From positions 1 to 48,274 of the forward strand of contig NZ_JAFMOS010000641.1 of NCBI RefSeq assembly GCF_019049755.1: a DNA stretch of 48,274 nucleotides, in the 5' to 3' direction. Below the pieces are notes generated by a model. The model saw only the letters and a program-made list of their open reading frames with translations, was not told the origin of the DNA and did no database searches. A program made the translations under genes and the position numbers. Numbering within the stretch: the stretch's first letter is position 1; the number at the start of each line of letters is the position of its first letter. Shown here one piece after another: positions 17,987-28,603 of the stretch. Origin of the DNA: Rahnella perminowiae. Its GTDB lineage: Bacteria; Pseudomonadota; Gammaproteobacteria; Enterobacterales; Enterobacteriaceae.

Positions 17987-20056
17987 ATGGGTCAGGAAAA
18001 GCTTTATATCGAGAAAGAACTAAGCTGGCTGTCCTTCAATGAGCGCGTGTTGCAAGAAGCGGCTGACAAAAGCAATCCCCTGATCGAACGGATGCGTTTC
18101 TTAGGGATCTATTCCAATAACCTGGATGAATTTTATAAAGTTCGTTTCGCCGATTTAAAAAGACGGATCCTCATCAGCGAAGAACAAGGTTTTCTGGGCG
18201 CGTCCCGCCATTTACTGAAAAAAATCCAGGCCAAGGTGCTGCGCATTGATCAGGAGTTCGACAGCCTTTACAACGACTTGCTTCTGGAAATGGCGCGTAA
18301 TCAGATTTTCCTTATTAACGAACGTCAGGTTTCCGAAAACCAGCAAGCCTGGCTGCGCCAGTATTTCAAACATCATCTGCGCCAGTACATCACACCGATT
18401 CTGATTAATCACGACACCAACCTGGTGCAATTCCTTAAAGACGATTACACCTATCTGGCGGTTGAAATTATCCGCGGCGAAGAGATCCACTACGCGCTGC
18501 TCGAAATTCCGTCCGATAAAGTGCCGCGTTTCGTTAACTTGCCACCGGAAGCACCACGCCGCCGTAAGCCAATGATTCTGCTGGATAACATTCTGCGTTA
18601 TTGTCTGGATGATATTTTTAAAGGCTTCTTCGATTACGATGCGCTGAATGCGTACTCAATGAAAATGACCCGCGATGCTGAATATGATCTGGTCACGGAA
18701 ATGGAATCGAGCCTGCTGGAGCTGATGTCATCGAGTCTGAAACAGCGTCTGACCGCCGAACCGGTACGTTTCGTTTACCAGCGCGATATGCCGGATGAAA
18801 TGGTGGAGCTGCTGCGCGGTAAACTCGGTATCTCCAATTATGATTCGGTGATCGCCGGTGGCCGTTACCACAATTTCAAAGATTTCATTGGCTTCCCGAA
18901 TGTTGGCAAAGCCAATCTGGTGAACCGTCCACTCCCCCGTCTGCGCCATTTGTGGTTCGACAAATTCCGCAACGGCTTTGCGGCGATCCGTGAACAAGAC
19001 GTACTGCTGTATTATCCGTACCACACGTTTGAGCATGTACTGGAACTGTTGCGTCAGGCATCTTTCGATCCGAACGTGCTGTCGATAAAAATCAATATCT
19101 ACCGCGTGGCGAAAGATTCCCGCATCATCGAATCGATGATCCACGCTGCCCACAACGGTAAGAAAGTCACGGTGGTCGTCGAACTGCAGGCGCGCTTTGA
19201 TGAAGAAGCGAATATTCACTGGGCGAAACGCCTGACGGAAGCCGGTGTGCACGTTATTTTCTCTGCGCCGGGTCTGAAAATTCACGCAAAACTCTTTCTT
19301 ATTTCCCGCCGGGAAGGCGATGAAATTGTCCGCTATGCTCATATCGGGACCGGTAATTTTAACGAGAAAACAGCGCGGCTTTATACCGACTATTCACTGC
19401 TCACCGCCGATGCGAGGATCACCAACGAAGTCCGACGTGTCTTCAACTTTATTGAAAACCCGTACCGCCCGGTGTCGTTCGAGCATCTGATGGTGTCACC
19501 GCAAAACTCACGCGACATGCTTTACCGTTTGATTGACCGTGAAATTGCCAACGTGCAGGCAGGAGGTACCGGCGGCATTACTTTAAAAATCAACAACCTG
19601 GTGGATAAAGGGCTGATTGACCGTCTCTACGTGGCGTCAAACGTCGGGGTGAAAATCCGTCTGCTGATCCGCGGCATGTGCTCACTGGTACCGAATTTGC
19701 CTGGTTTTAGTGAAAATATTCAGGTCACCAGTATCATTGACCGTTATCTGGAACACGATCGCGTGTATGTCTTTGAAAACGGCGGCGAGACGAAAGTCTT
19801 CCTGTCTTCTGCCGACTGGATGACACGTAATATTGATTACCGTATTGAAGTGGCCGTTGCCCTGCTCGATCCGCGTCTGAAACAGCGCGTTCTGGATATC
19901 CTTGAACTGCTGTTTAGTGACACAGTAAAAGCCAGAGTGATTGATAAAGAACTGAGCAACCGGTATGTTCCACGCGGAAATCGCCGCAAAGTTCGTGCGC
20001 AACTGGCGATTTATGAATATCTCAAAGAGCTGGAACAACAAAGTCAGCAAGCCTGA
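17987..20056 (+). CDS. ppk: Polyphosphate kinase Ppk1
   Basis: Ppk1 builds polyphosphate from ATP at the inner membrane. The 689-residue protein matches E. coli PPK1 throughout. The autophosphorylated histidine is His433 in [11 protein letters not shown] (E. coli His435) and the second histidine is His590 in [10 protein letters not shown] (E. coli His592). The two-residue offset comes from a small deletion at WFDKFRNGF. The start at 17987 follows GGAGTGAAA; the open frame begins five codons earlier. ppx follows 22 bp downstream, so the two form an operon as in E. coli. Confidence 0.97.
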   Translation: MGQEKLYIEKELSWLSFNERVLQEAADKSNPLIERMRFLGIYSNNLDEFYKVRFADLKRRILISEEQGFLGASRHLLKKIQAKVLRIDQEFDSLYNDLLLEMARNQIFLINERQVSENQQAWLRQYFKHHLRQYITPILINHDTNLVQFLKDDYTYLAVEIIRGEEIHYALLEIPSDKVPRFVNLPPEAPRRRKPMILLDNILRYCLDDIFKGFFDYDALNAYSMKMTRDAEYDLVTEMESSLLELMSSSLKQRLTAEPVRFVYQRDMPDEMVELLRGKLGISNYDSVIAGGRYHNFKDFIGFPNVGKANLVNRPLPRLRHLWFDKFRNGFAAIREQDVLLYYPYHTFEHVLELLRQASFDPNVLSIKINIYRVAKDSRIIESMIHAAHNGKKVTVVVELQARFDEEANIHWAKRLTEAGVHVIFSAPGLKIHAKLFLISRREGDEIVRYAHIGTGNFNEKTARLYTDYSLLTADARITNEVRRVFNFIENPYRPVSFEHLMVSPQNSRDMLYRLIDREIANVQAGGTGGITLKINNLVDKGLIDRLYVASNVGVKIRLLIRGMCSLVPNLPGFSENIQVTSIIDRYLEHDRVYVFENGGETKVFLSSADWMTRNIDYRIEVAVALLDPRLKQRVLDILELLFSDTVKARVIDKELSNRYVPRGNRRKVRAQLAIYEYLKELEQQSQQA

Positions 20057-20078
20057 ACCCCTGGAGCGTTATACCATT

Positions 20079-21623
20079 ATGCCCCTTAAAAGCAGCCCAC
20101 TGAATGCTAAACCACAGGAAATTGCGGCCATCGATCTCGGGTCGAACAGTTTCCATATGGTCATTGCCCGCGTCGTCAACGGCGCGCTACAGGTCCTCGG
20201 ACGCCTGAAACAACGCGTTCATCTGGCCGATGGCCTCGACGCTAAAAATGTGCTCAGTGAAGAAGCCATTCAACGCGGGCTGGATTGCCTGGCTTTATTC
20301 GCCGAACGCCTGCAGGGGTTTGCGGAAAATAACGTCACTATCGTCGGCACGCATACGCTGCGTCAGGCAGTGAATGCCGAGGAGTTTCTCAAGCGCGCCA
20401 AAGAAGTCATCCCCTACCCGATTGAAATTATTTCCGGGCAGGAGGAGGCACGACTTATTTTTATGGGTGTTGAACATACCCAGCCTGAAAAAGGCCGCAA
20501 GCTGGTAGTCGATATCGGTGGCGGTTCAACAGAACTGGTCATCGGAGAGGATTTCGAGCCATTGCTGGCCGAAAGCCGCCGTATGGGCTGCGTCAGTTTT
20601 GCGCAGATGTTTTTCCCCAATGGCGAAATCAGTCGCAGTAATTTCAAACGTGCGCAGCTTGCCGCCGCGCAAAAGCTGGAAACTCTGGCGTGGCAATACA
20701 GGCTGCAAGGCTGGCAGTATGCTTTGGGTGCATCCGGCAGTATTAAAGCAGCACATGAAGTCCTGGTCGCCATGGGCGAGAAAGACGGCTTAATTACCCC
20801 TGAACGGCTGGAAATGCTGACCGAAGCAGTACTGAACTTCAAGCATTTCAGCGCACTGGATTTACCGGGTTTATCGGAAGACAGGCAATCGGTTTTTGTA
20901 CCGGGTCTGGCCATTCTGCGCGGCGTATTTGATGCGCTGGCGGTCAAAGAGCTGCGTCTTTCGGACGGTGCGCTGCGTGAAGGAGTGCTGTATGAAATGG
21001 AAGGCCGCTTCCGTCATCAGGATATCCGTACCCGTACCGCGAAAAGCCTGGCTGAGCATTATAACATTGATCGGGAACAGGCTCGCCGCGTGCTGGATAC
21101 GACCGAGCAATTGTATGCACAATGGCTGGCGCAAAATACCAAGCTGGTGCAGCCGCAGCTGGAATCACTGTTGAAATTCAGCGCCATGTTGCATGAGGTC
21201 GGTCTGAGTATTAACCACACCGGCATGCACCGTCATTCCTCGTATATTTTGCAAAATACTAACTTGCCGGGGTTCAACCAGGAACAGCAAACGCTGCTGG
21301 CCACACTGGTACGTTTCCACCGCAAAGCCATCAAGCTGGAAGAACTGCCGCGCCTGAATTTGTTCAAGAAGAAGCACTACATTCCGCTGATTCAGCTTCT
21401 GCGCTTAGGCGCATTGCTCAATAACCAGCGTCAGTCGACGACAACGCCTGAATCCCTGCGGTTATCCACCGATGATAATCACTGGACGCTGCGTTTCCCG
21501 GCCGGATATCTGGCGCAGAATAACCTGGTTCAGTTGGATTTCGAAAAAGAGCAAAGTTACTGGGATGACGTCACAGGCTGGAAACTGATGCTTGAGGAAG
21601 AAGACGACATTGCGGAAAACTAA
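20079..21623 (+). CDS. ppx: Exopolyphosphatase Ppx
   Basis: Ppx removes terminal phosphates from polyphosphate, and the family also includes pppGpp phosphatases. The 514-residue protein shows the ASKHA-fold phosphate loops [13 protein letters not shown] and [13 protein letters not shown], then an HD-like C-terminal domain ([18 protein letters not shown]). The start is set by similarity to E. coli Ppx; GGAG stands 12 bases upstream, which is far. Translation may be coupled to ppk. A strong terminator follows. Confidence 0.96.
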   Translation: MPLKSSPLNAKPQEIAAIDLGSNSFHMVIARVVNGALQVLGRLKQRVHLADGLDAKNVLSEEAIQRGLDCLALFAERLQGFAENNVTIVGTHTLRQAVNAEEFLKRAKEVIPYPIEIISGQEEARLIFMGVEHTQPEKGRKLVVDIGGGSTELVIGEDFEPLLAESRRMGCVSFAQMFFPNGEISRSNFKRAQLAAAQKLETLAWQYRLQGWQYALGASGSIKAAHEVLVAMGEKDGLITPERLEMLTEAVLNFKHFSALDLPGLSEDRQSVFVPGLAILRGVFDALAVKELRLSDGALREGVLYEMEGRFRHQDIRTRTAKSLAEHYNIDREQARRVLDTTEQLYAQWLAQNTKLVQPQLESLLKFSAMLHEVGLSINHTGMHRHSSYILQNTNLPGFNQEQQTLLATLVRFHRKAIKLEELPRLNLFKKKHYIPLIQLLRLGALLNNQRQSTTTPESLRLSTDDNHWTLRFPAGYLAQNNLVQLDFEKEQSYWDDVTGWKLMLEEEDDIAEN

Positions 21624-21640
21624 CCGTTTCGCTGCAATAA

Positions 21641-21680
21641 AAAAGCCCTCTGGCATCTGATGCGCAGAGGGCTTTTTTCT
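21641..21680. terminator. Terminator between convergent ppx and yfgF
   Basis: AAAAGCCCTCTG (21641-21652) pairs with CAGAGGGCTTTT (21665-21676) around a 12-nt loop, with T and A runs at the sides. It can serve both ppx and yfgF. Confidence 0.9.
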
Positions 21681-21697
21681 CCGGCTGCCGTTCAGTT

Positions 21698-23938
21698 TCA
21701 GGCGCCCGGGAGTTCAAGTAGTGTCTTTAACGGCTCCGGTTTACCCACCAGATAACCTTGCATGTAATCCACACCCAGCGCATGCAGCGCGGTTTTCTGG
21801 TCTTCAGTTTCTACATACTCCGCCACAATCGATAAATGCTTCATGCGCGCCACCTGACAGATCGACTGCACAATGTAGGCATCCAGCGAATCAGTGAGCA
21901 TATTGCGCACGAAGCTGCCGTCAATTTTCAGAATATCAGCCTGGATAGCCTTCAGACGACCATAACTGGCATAGCCGGTACCGAAGTCATCAATCGCAAT
22001 GCGGCAACCATAAGAACGTAATTCCCGCATCGCCAGGTCAGCATATTTCATATTCTGTAGCAGATGAGATTCAGTCACCTCCAGCACAATCTGGAACGGT
22101 TCCACCTCATATTCCAGCATGAGTGCTTTAAAATCGCGGGTAAATGTCGGCCGGCACAACGTCGAAGGTGTGAAATTCACCGCAAAACGCAGGCTTGGCA
22201 GACGGACACGGTTTTGATTGATAAACATCAGCGTATGTTTCAGCACCCACATATCCAGCTGATACGACAAACCAAATTCATGCACCACCGGCAGGAACTT
22301 ATCCGGTGTGATCAGCGTTTCATGCGCACCATCTGACATGCGCAGCAGAATTTCATGATAACTGTCGCCGCGTACCCCGAAGATCGGTTGCGCCATCAGC
22401 ACAAAACGATCGTCATCCAGTGCCCGCTGGATTTTGTGCAGCATCTCGACCTTCTCTCTGATCTCCAGTTGTACCTGAGTGTGATCGTTTTTATTCGATT
22501 CCGGCTGTCCGGTGGTCAGGGAAACTTCGGCAATCCCGCTCAGTTCGCCCAGTAAAACCGGCAGATGTTCCACCGGCGAATACACCGTACAGTAAGATAA
22601 ACCAATGTTGGGATGCAGCGGTAAACCGTTCCAGATGAGACGGAAATCTTCCAGATAGTCATGCAAATTCTGCAGTTTTTTATCCGCATCTTCGCAGTTA
22701 AGCCGCAAGACCAGATCATAACCCGGCAAATGATAAACCTGCTCCCCCTTCTGCAGATAAGGCTTCAGCCCGAGCGCCAGTTGTTGTTTGAACTGAATAC
22801 GTAACTGCATGCCGTAATTACGGCTTAACACATCCATATCGGAGACGCGGATAAAACAGAGCATGGAACGCGGATAGCGCGCCAGATCACGGTTGAAGGC
22901 ACGCAGGTTAGGCAGGCCAAACACCGGGTCCTGCAAGGCGGCGGCACTGGATCTTTTCATCAGCAAACGCTGCCGTGAGGCGATAGCCGCCATCAGTAAC
23001 AACGTGATGGTATAAACCAGCATCAGGGCGGAGACGAACACCAGATTATGAATAAAGCCGTTCCCGGAAATAAACCCCTGATAGTAGTGAAATAAAACCG
23101 TCAGGGTGAGGGTCCAGACAATACTGATAAAGTAATAACCGTAGCGCCATGCCCCAAACAGCAATACCGGGAACAGTAGCGTCAGCGTGTAATCGCTGAG
23201 TAAAATCTTCATGAACGGTTCACTCATCCCCGGCAGGCACAGCAGCGTGACCATAAACACCAGAACCGTAAACCACAGCACAATTTCAGCAAATCTCACG
23301 CCCGCTGATTGCTCTTTTCGCAGCCTCATGCATATCATACGTAAATAATGCGGCTTACGGATAATGCGTAACACCAGATAAATCACATGAGAGTTAAGCA
23401 GAATGCCGAGGATCAATGCCTGTAAATTGACCAGCGTCCTGAGCGTAACAAAATCCCGTGTCGCCATGCCGAGATAACCGGGCAGTAACCCGCTTTCAAT
23501 CACAACCTGCAGCACAATGACGAAAAATAACGTCAGGAAAATCACCAACCAGCCTACGCGGGCCTTCGCCAGATTCATCAGCCCGAGCGGTGCGGACCAG
23601 CGGCTGCCCGCCTGCCAGCGATAACCCAGCCAGGCCAGGGACAGCGCGGTGAAGTAAATTACCGTCATCAGCATGCCCATCTCGACCCCAACCCGCAGGT
23701 AATAACGCAGGAAAAGCGTCAGGACGATGCCAGGTAATGCAGCCCAGTCAAACACCATCAGCAACGCGACACAGGTCGCCATCGGCATATAAATAAGATA
23801 AGTGCGGCCATCCGGCAGGGAGATCATCGGAGAAAGCCACGAGGTCACCGGGATCAGCACCAGCGCACAAATTACGGGGAGTCCCCACCATTTATGGCGC
23901 ATGTTGTGCCTGGAAAAAATTTTATGCATCAAGTCCAT
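21698..23938 (-). CDS. yfgF: Cyclic-di-GMP phosphodiesterase YfgF (MASE1, degenerate GGDEF, EAL)
   Basis: YfgF degrades c-di-GMP and in E. coli is reported to act under anaerobic conditions. The first ~325 residues are a multi-pass MASE1-type membrane domain (KWWGLP, FDWAALPGI). A degenerate GGDEF domain follows (HLPGYDLVLRL at the active-site position). The EAL domain keeps its metal and catalytic residues: EIL at 529-531, Asn588, Glu620, DDFGTGY from 650, Lys671 in KIDGSF, and MQGYLVGKP near 726-734. Length (746) and position after ppx fit E. coli YfgF. The start is uncertain; an ATG three codons in is an alternative. Confidence 0.93.
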   Translation of the reverse strand: MDLMHKIFSRHNMRHKWWGLPVICALVLIPVTSWLSPMISLPDGRTYLIYMPMATCVALLMVFDWAALPGIVLTLFLRYYLRVGVEMGMLMTVIYFTALSLAWLGYRWQAGSRWSAPLGLMNLAKARVGWLVIFLTLFFVIVLQVVIESGLLPGYLGMATRDFVTLRTLVNLQALILGILLNSHVIYLVLRIIRKPHYLRMICMRLRKEQSAGVRFAEIVLWFTVLVFMVTLLCLPGMSEPFMKILLSDYTLTLLFPVLLFGAWRYGYYFISIVWTLTLTVLFHYYQGFISGNGFIHNLVFVSALMLVYTITLLLMAAIASRQRLLMKRSSAAALQDPVFGLPNLRAFNRDLARYPRSMLCFIRVSDMDVLSRNYGMQLRIQFKQQLALGLKPYLQKGEQVYHLPGYDLVLRLNCEDADKKLQNLHDYLEDFRLIWNGLPLHPNIGLSYCTVYSPVEHLPVLLGELSGIAEVSLTTGQPESNKNDHTQVQLEIREKVEMLHKIQRALDDDRFVLMAQPIFGVRGDSYHEILLRMSDGAHETLITPDKFLPVVHEFGLSYQLDMWVLKHTLMFINQNRVRLPSLRFAVNFTPSTLCRPTFTRDFKALMLEYEVEPFQIVLEVTESHLLQNMKYADLAMRELRSYGCRIAIDDFGTGYASYGRLKAIQADILKIDGSFVRNMLTDSLDAYIVQSICQVARMKHLSIVAEYVETEDQKTALHALGVDYMQGYLVGKPEPLKTLLELPGA

Positions 23939-24443
23939 CTAAGTTTTGTGCATGAATTTCATGCCGCAATGAAGGGTTCAAAGTATAACTGACGTCAGAC
24001 TGGCAGTCCGATGACGGTGGCTACGGGTCGCGTCCTCAATTATCGTTGTAAAAACGTCATCTCACAGAAAAAGCGCAGAAGAAAAAAGAATACAGCGGAG
24101 GTCGGGACATCACTTTTAAAATATGACTGGATTCTAATGTGCCCCATCTTAAATCCCTTGATGCATATCAATAAACACAATCTTTATGATTTGGCTGAAA
24201 TTCATCTCAAACAAATTCATCGCGTGATTAACAAAATAAAATGTATAGATTATTTAATGAGATCATTCCCATGAATAAGGAAAAGGATGCGTTTTTGTCA
24301 GTTGTATAAAAGATAATACCGCACGTTTTGTTCTTAATCCGATTATCTGGCCGCCTGTTTAGATGTGCTATATATTGTAAACGTTATCATTTGCATGTCT
24401 TCATTCCTTCACCGTAGCAACGATTTACTTAAGCGATTAAATT
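23939..24443. other. AT-rich divergent intergenic region yfgF/yfgG
   Basis: This 505-bp stretch has no convincing gene. It holds the FNR-type promoter described separately, direct AT-rich sequence around 24170-24330, and a possible yfgG promoter with an extended -10 TGCTATATAT near 24366-24375. An 87-codon frame at 24011-24274 lacks a ribosome-binding site and any recognisable similarity. Confidence 0.6.
24131..24171 (-). promoter_or_regulatory. FNR-type class II promoter for yfgF
   Basis: TTGATGCATATCAA (24158-24171) is a perfect FNR box. On the minus strand a -10 TAGAAT lies at 24136-24131. A start point near 24123 would place the box centre at about -41.5, the class II activation position. 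The 5' leader to yfgF would be about 185 nt. Confidence 0.7.
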
Positions 24444-24662
24444 ATGTCTCGAAAAACCAACATCAGAATAACGAAAATCGTTTTAGCGATAAGCTTCATT
24501 ATTTTGTTCGGACGTCTGGTCTACTCCGCTATCGGCGCGTATTCACATCATCAGGATCAAAAACAAACCCTGACCGATACGCAAACTGTGGGGCCACAGG
24601 AACCGGCTCCTGAAAAAACCTGTACCGGAACGTTGAAAACCTGCCGTTATTCAAAGGACTAA
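24444..24662 (+). CDS. yfgG: Small membrane protein YfgG
   Basis: This 72-residue protein has a basic N-terminus and one membrane segment near 12-30 (IVLAISFIILFGRLVYSAIG). It resembles E. coli YfgG (RIVLLISFIFFFGRFIYS) and has the same divergent position next to yfgF. The tail has two cysteines (TCTGTLKTC) and is longer than in E. coli. YfgG has been linked to nickel/cobalt stress in E. coli; I cannot confirm that role here. The ribosome-binding site is weak. mgtE starts nine bases after its stop, so the two are probably co-transcribed. Confidence 0.8.
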   Translation: MSRKTNIRITKIVLAISFIILFGRLVYSAIGAYSHHQDQKQTLTDTQTVGPQEPAPEKTCTGTLKTCRYSKD

Positions 24663-24671
24663 GGATCTCAA

Positions 24672-26111
24672 ATGCCTGGTGAAAAACCGAAAAATTACGG
24701 CCAGAAGCTGGCTGAAAGCCGCAGCAGGATCCTCGATCTCCTTCTGAACACCGATGACCTCGCCGACAGTATTCTGGGCGAGGAACCGGACGTCGATGAC
24801 GACACGCGTGCACAACTGATGGACAACACCGCCGAGCTGACCTCGCGGGTAAAAAATCTTCATGCCGCTGACGTGGCGGACGTACTGGAAGCCTTGCCGA
24901 TACGGGAGCGTCTGGCGCTTTGGCGGCTGGTAGAACCTGCTGCGCGCGGCAAAGCACTGGTGGAAGTCTCAGAAACGGTCTGGGACAGCCTGATCGAAGA
25001 AATGAGCGATAAAGATTTGCTCAAAACCATGTCACTGCTGGATGTCGATGATCAGGTTTATCTGGCGGAGTATCTGCCCCGCGACCTGATTGGCCGCGTA
25101 CTGACTTCGCTGGATCCGCGCCAGCGCGACAAAGTCCGTGAAGTCATGAAATTCAGTAAAGAATGCGTTGGCCGCATTATGGATTTCGAGTTACTGACCG
25201 TTCGTCCGGATGTCTCACTGGGCACCGTTCAGCGCTTTCTCCGATCACGCAAATCAATTCCCCAGGCAACCGACAAAGTCTTTATCACTGACCGGAAAAA
25301 TACGCTGATCGGCGAATTGCCGCTGACTACCATTTTACTGAACCCGCCGCATACGCTGGTTTCTGATGTGATGATCACCGAACTCACGAGCTTTGAACCG
25401 GAGGATAAAGCGGAGGATGCAGCCAGTGCGTTCGAGCGCTACGATCTGATCACCGCTGCCGTCGTGGATAAAAAAGGAAAACTGATGGGGCGCCTGACGG
25501 TGGAAGAAATTGTTGATTTCGTCAATAACGACACCGACAGCAACTTACGCCGTATGGGGGGGTTAAGTCCTGAAGAAGATGTTTTCTCGCCGGTGACCAA
25601 AGCTGTACGTAATCGCTGGGCATGGCTGGCCATCAATCTGTGTACGGCGTTTGTGGCTTCCCGCGTGATTGGCCTGTTTGAACACACGATTTCACAGCTC
25701 GTTGCACTGGCCGCGCTGATGCCCATTGTTGCCGGTATCGGCGGGAATACCGGTAATCAGACCATCACTATGATTGTGCGCGGGCTGGCGTTGCACCACG
25801 TACAGCTCGGCAATCTGAAATTCCTGATGTTCAGGGAACTGGGCGTGGCGCTGATCAACGGCCTTGTGTGGGGCGGATTAATGGGGGTCGTCACCTGGCT
25901 GCTCTACGGTGACTGGCAAATGGGTGCCGTGATGACGTTGGCGATGGTACTGAATTTGCTGCTGGCCGCACTGATGGGCGTCGTGATCCCGCTGACCATG
26001 GTGCGTCTTGGCCGGGACCCGGCAGTCGGTTCGAGTGTCATGATTACCGCGCTGACAGACACCGGCGGATTTTTCATTTTCCTCGGCCTCGCCACCATTT
26101 TCCTGCTCTGA
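24672..26111 (+). CDS. mgtE: Magnesium transporter MgtE
   Basis: MgtE is a homodimeric magnesium channel gated by cytosolic magnesium. The 479 residues show the standard order: N domain (about 55-155), two CBS domains (about 160-285), a plug-like helix, and five membrane helices (about 315-479). Channel motifs are PIVAGIGGNTGNQ (351-363) and LTDTGGFFIF, whose Asp463 corresponds to the magnesium-selecting aspartate. AAGGA stands six bases before the ATG. E. coli lacks an mgtE in this position; here it follows yfgG. Cobalt may also be carried, which would fit the metal-stress link of yfgG. Confidence 0.93.
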   Translation: MPGEKPKNYGQKLAESRSRILDLLLNTDDLADSILGEEPDVDDDTRAQLMDNTAELTSRVKNLHAADVADVLEALPIRERLALWRLVEPAARGKALVEVSETVWDSLIEEMSDKDLLKTMSLLDVDDQVYLAEYLPRDLIGRVLTSLDPRQRDKVREVMKFSKECVGRIMDFELLTVRPDVSLGTVQRFLRSRKSIPQATDKVFITDRKNTLIGELPLTTILLNPPHTLVSDVMITELTSFEPEDKAEDAASAFERYDLITAAVVDKKGKLMGRLTVEEIVDFVNNDTDSNLRRMGGLSPEEDVFSPVTKAVRNRWAWLAINLCTAFVASRVIGLFEHTISQLVALAALMPIVAGIGGNTGNQTITMIVRGLALHHVQLGNLKFLMFRELGVALINGLVWGGLMGVVTWLLYGDWQMGAVMTLAMVLNLLLAALMGVVIPLTMVRLGRDPAVGSSVMITALTDTGGFFIFLGLATIFLL

Positions 26112-26313
26112 TGAATCAATTCCGGCTTTCTGGCCGGAAAATTCGTTATCTATTACAGCGTAATGTAGAATTTACATTAATAATTAGCGCTGATTCTCCG
26201 ATATTCATTCCTCCTGTCGCAGCCCGACTTGCGACAGGTGCAGAGTAACAGGAATAAATAAGTGTCACTGCGACTGCCTGCAACTCTCCGTCAGCCAGAA
26301 AAAGGTTTTCATT

Positions 26314-28590
26314 GTGGAAAAGAGCAAACCGCTTTCACGCAGGATTTATCGGGCAAACTGGACATCCTGCTTACTTTTGGGCATTTCAATTTGCCTGCTG
26401 GCGCTGACTTGCCTGAGTATTATTCAGAAGTCATCCAGCCTCGCCGGGATGTGGCTACCGACGGCATTGCTGATCCCTGTTTTATTCCATAACCGTTATC
26501 GCGCCTGGATCCCGCTGCTGGGGTCCGCTGCGCTTGGGATCGCGGCATCACATACCATCCTCGGCACCCCTTTTTTCCATTACCTGCCTTATCTGATCAA
26601 CAATCTTATTGAAGGGGCACTTTGCGCCGCGTTGTTGCGCAGAATGCTGCCAGCCCAGGATCCGCTTTCCGGGCTGGGTTCCTGGATGAAATTTCTCTTC
26701 GTCGCGGTAATTTTCTGCCCGCTGGTCGGCGCGTTAATTATGCTGTTGTTTATTCTGCCTGCTCATACCCCGGCGGAATTACAAAGCCGCTTTGTGACCT
26801 GGTTTATGTCAGAAGCGGTGGCGATCCTCGCTCTCACACCACTGGGGCTAATCTACCAGCGCGGCTATCTGTCTAAACTGCTCACTTCACGACGTCTGTT
26901 CGGGCTACTTCTGACGTTAATCCTGACCCTGGCCGCCGGTTATCTTGCGCTGAAATGGCTGCCTTACACTTTCGCATTTATCACCATTCCCCTGCTGTGG
27001 TGCGCCATTCGTTTACCCCGGATTGAAGCGTTCATTATTTTCCTGGCAGTGACCCTGATGATTGCGTTACTGCATACCAGCGGCATTATTTCTGTTCAGC
27101 CGCGACTGTCGATTCAGGTCCCCCAGGGGTTAATTTTTCTGCCGCTGTTACTGATTCTGATGCCTGCGAATGCCATGGCGATGGCGATGCATGCGCTGCG
27201 CGCTGAAAAATCTCACATCACGCAGAGTGAAAATCGCTTCAGAAATGCCATGGAATATTCAGCGATTGGTATGACGCTGGTATCTCCGGAAGGCAAACTG
27301 TTGCAGGTAAACAAAGCGTTATGTCAGTTGCTGGGTTATGAGGCGGAGTATCTGACGACCCTGACGTTCCAGGAAATTACCTATCATGACGATTTGGGCA
27401 AAGACCTGATGCTACTGCAGCAACTGCTTAACGATGAAATCCAGAGCTACACTCTGGAGAAGCGCTATATGCGCCGCAGCGGGGAAATTATCTGGACACT
27501 GCTCGCCGTATCGCTGGTGCGTGATGAACACCATAATCCGCTGTATTTCATTTCTCAGATTGAAGATATCAACGAACTTAAACACACCGAAGTGACCAAT
27601 AAGCGCCTTTCGGAAGCGCTGCATGAAGAAAAAGAACTGCTGCATATCACGCTCAATTCTATCAATGAAGCCGTGATCTCAACTGACCGTAACATGAATA
27701 TTACTTTCATGAATCCGGTGGCCGAGAAAATGACCGGCTGGACAGAACAGCAGGCACAGGGACAACCGGTGAGCCGCATTGTGCTTATCAGCAAAGGGGC
27801 GGGAGGGCCGCTTATCGATAACCTTTTGCAGTTTGATATCAATGAAAACCTGCACTCTTCGGTTGAGCGTTCCCTGGTTCTGCACGGACAGCATACTGCT
27901 TTGTTTGACGTTCAGCTGGCCGTGTCGCCGCTGCGTACATTGAAAGACGAACCGATTGGCATTGTGCTGGTACTACAGGATGTCAGTAAATCCCGCGAAC
28001 TGATGCGCAAACTCAGTTACAGCGCCTCTCACGATTTACTCACCGGGTTATCGAATCGTGGCAGCTTCGAATCGAGCCTGAAAAAAGCGCTCAATGTGAC
28101 GGCAACACAACGTCAGTCTCATGTGCTGGCGTTTATCGATCTGGATCATTTTAAGGCGATTAACGACACGGCAGGGCATGCCGCCGGGGATGAACTGCTG
28201 CGTCAGTTAAGCACCCTGATGCAGGAGAATATCCGCAACAGTGACAGGCTGGCGCGGCTGGGTGGCGATGAATTTGCGCTGATTTTATTTGATTGTCCCC
28301 AGGAACAGGGGTTGATAACGCTTCAGCATCTGGTGGATAAAATCAATAATTTTTACTTTATTTGGGAAGGAAATGGCTACCGGATCGGAGCCAGCGCTGG
28401 GATGACGCAAATAAACGATGCTAACGTAACCGGCAGCGAATACATGGCGCAGGCGGATATGGCCTGCTATATCGCCAAACACAACGGACGCGGGCGGGTT
28501 TATAAATATGAACCGGAGCAAAAAAACGCCATCGCGTACACCAGCGGCGAAACACCGCCTGAAAATCCTCAGTCTGGTGCACAAGGGTAA
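26314..28590 (+). CDS. MASE1-PAS-PAS-GGDEF diguanylate cyclase
   Basis: The protein probably makes c-di-GMP at the inner membrane. About eight membrane segments form a MASE1 sensor (residues 15-290). Two PAS domains follow (about 305-425 and 440-560), and then a GGDEF domain (about 565-735). The active site GGDEF at 650-654 is intact, and the RNSD at 641-644 matches the RxxD product-inhibition site at the canonical five-residue distance. It resembles the N-terminal architecture of E. coli DgcE (YegE) but has two PAS domains and no EAL domain. The GTG start at 26314 has AAAGG eight bases upstream. It ends 13 bp from the convergent alkA with no visible terminator. Confidence 0.88.
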   Translation: MEKSKPLSRRIYRANWTSCLLLGISICLLALTCLSIIQKSSSLAGMWLPTALLIPVLFHNRYRAWIPLLGSAALGIAASHTILGTPFFHYLPYLINNLIEGALCAALLRRMLPAQDPLSGLGSWMKFLFVAVIFCPLVGALIMLLFILPAHTPAELQSRFVTWFMSEAVAILALTPLGLIYQRGYLSKLLTSRRLFGLLLTLILTLAAGYLALKWLPYTFAFITIPLLWCAIRLPRIEAFIIFLAVTLMIALLHTSGIISVQPRLSIQVPQGLIFLPLLLILMPANAMAMAMHALRAEKSHITQSENRFRNAMEYSAIGMTLVSPEGKLLQVNKALCQLLGYEAEYLTTLTFQEITYHDDLGKDLMLLQQLLNDEIQSYTLEKRYMRRSGEIIWTLLAVSLVRDEHHNPLYFISQIEDINELKHTEVTNKRLSEALHEEKELLHITLNSINEAVISTDRNMNITFMNPVAEKMTGWTEQQAQGQPVSRIVLISKGAGGPLIDNLLQFDINENLHSSVERSLVLHGQHTALFDVQLAVSPLRTLKDEPIGIVLVLQDVSKSRELMRKLSYSASHDLLTGLSNRGSFESSLKKALNVTATQRQSHVLAFIDLDHFKAINDTAGHAAGDELLRQLSTLMQENIRNSDRLARLGGDEFALILFDCPQEQGLITLQHLVDKINNFYFIWEGNGYRIGASAGMTQINDANVTGSEYMAQADMACYIAKHNGRGRVYKYEPEQKNAIAYTSGETPPENPQSGAQG

Positions 28591-28603
28591 CATTGGAACC
28601 CGA

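Noticed and set aside
18728-19342. 204-codon frame opposite ppk
   Set aside because: It is antisense to conserved ppk sequence and has no recognisable features.
24011-24274. 87-codon frame between yfgF and yfgG
   Set aside because: It has no ribosome-binding site, unusual AT-rich composition and no recognisable domain, and it spans the FNR box and the yfgF promoter.
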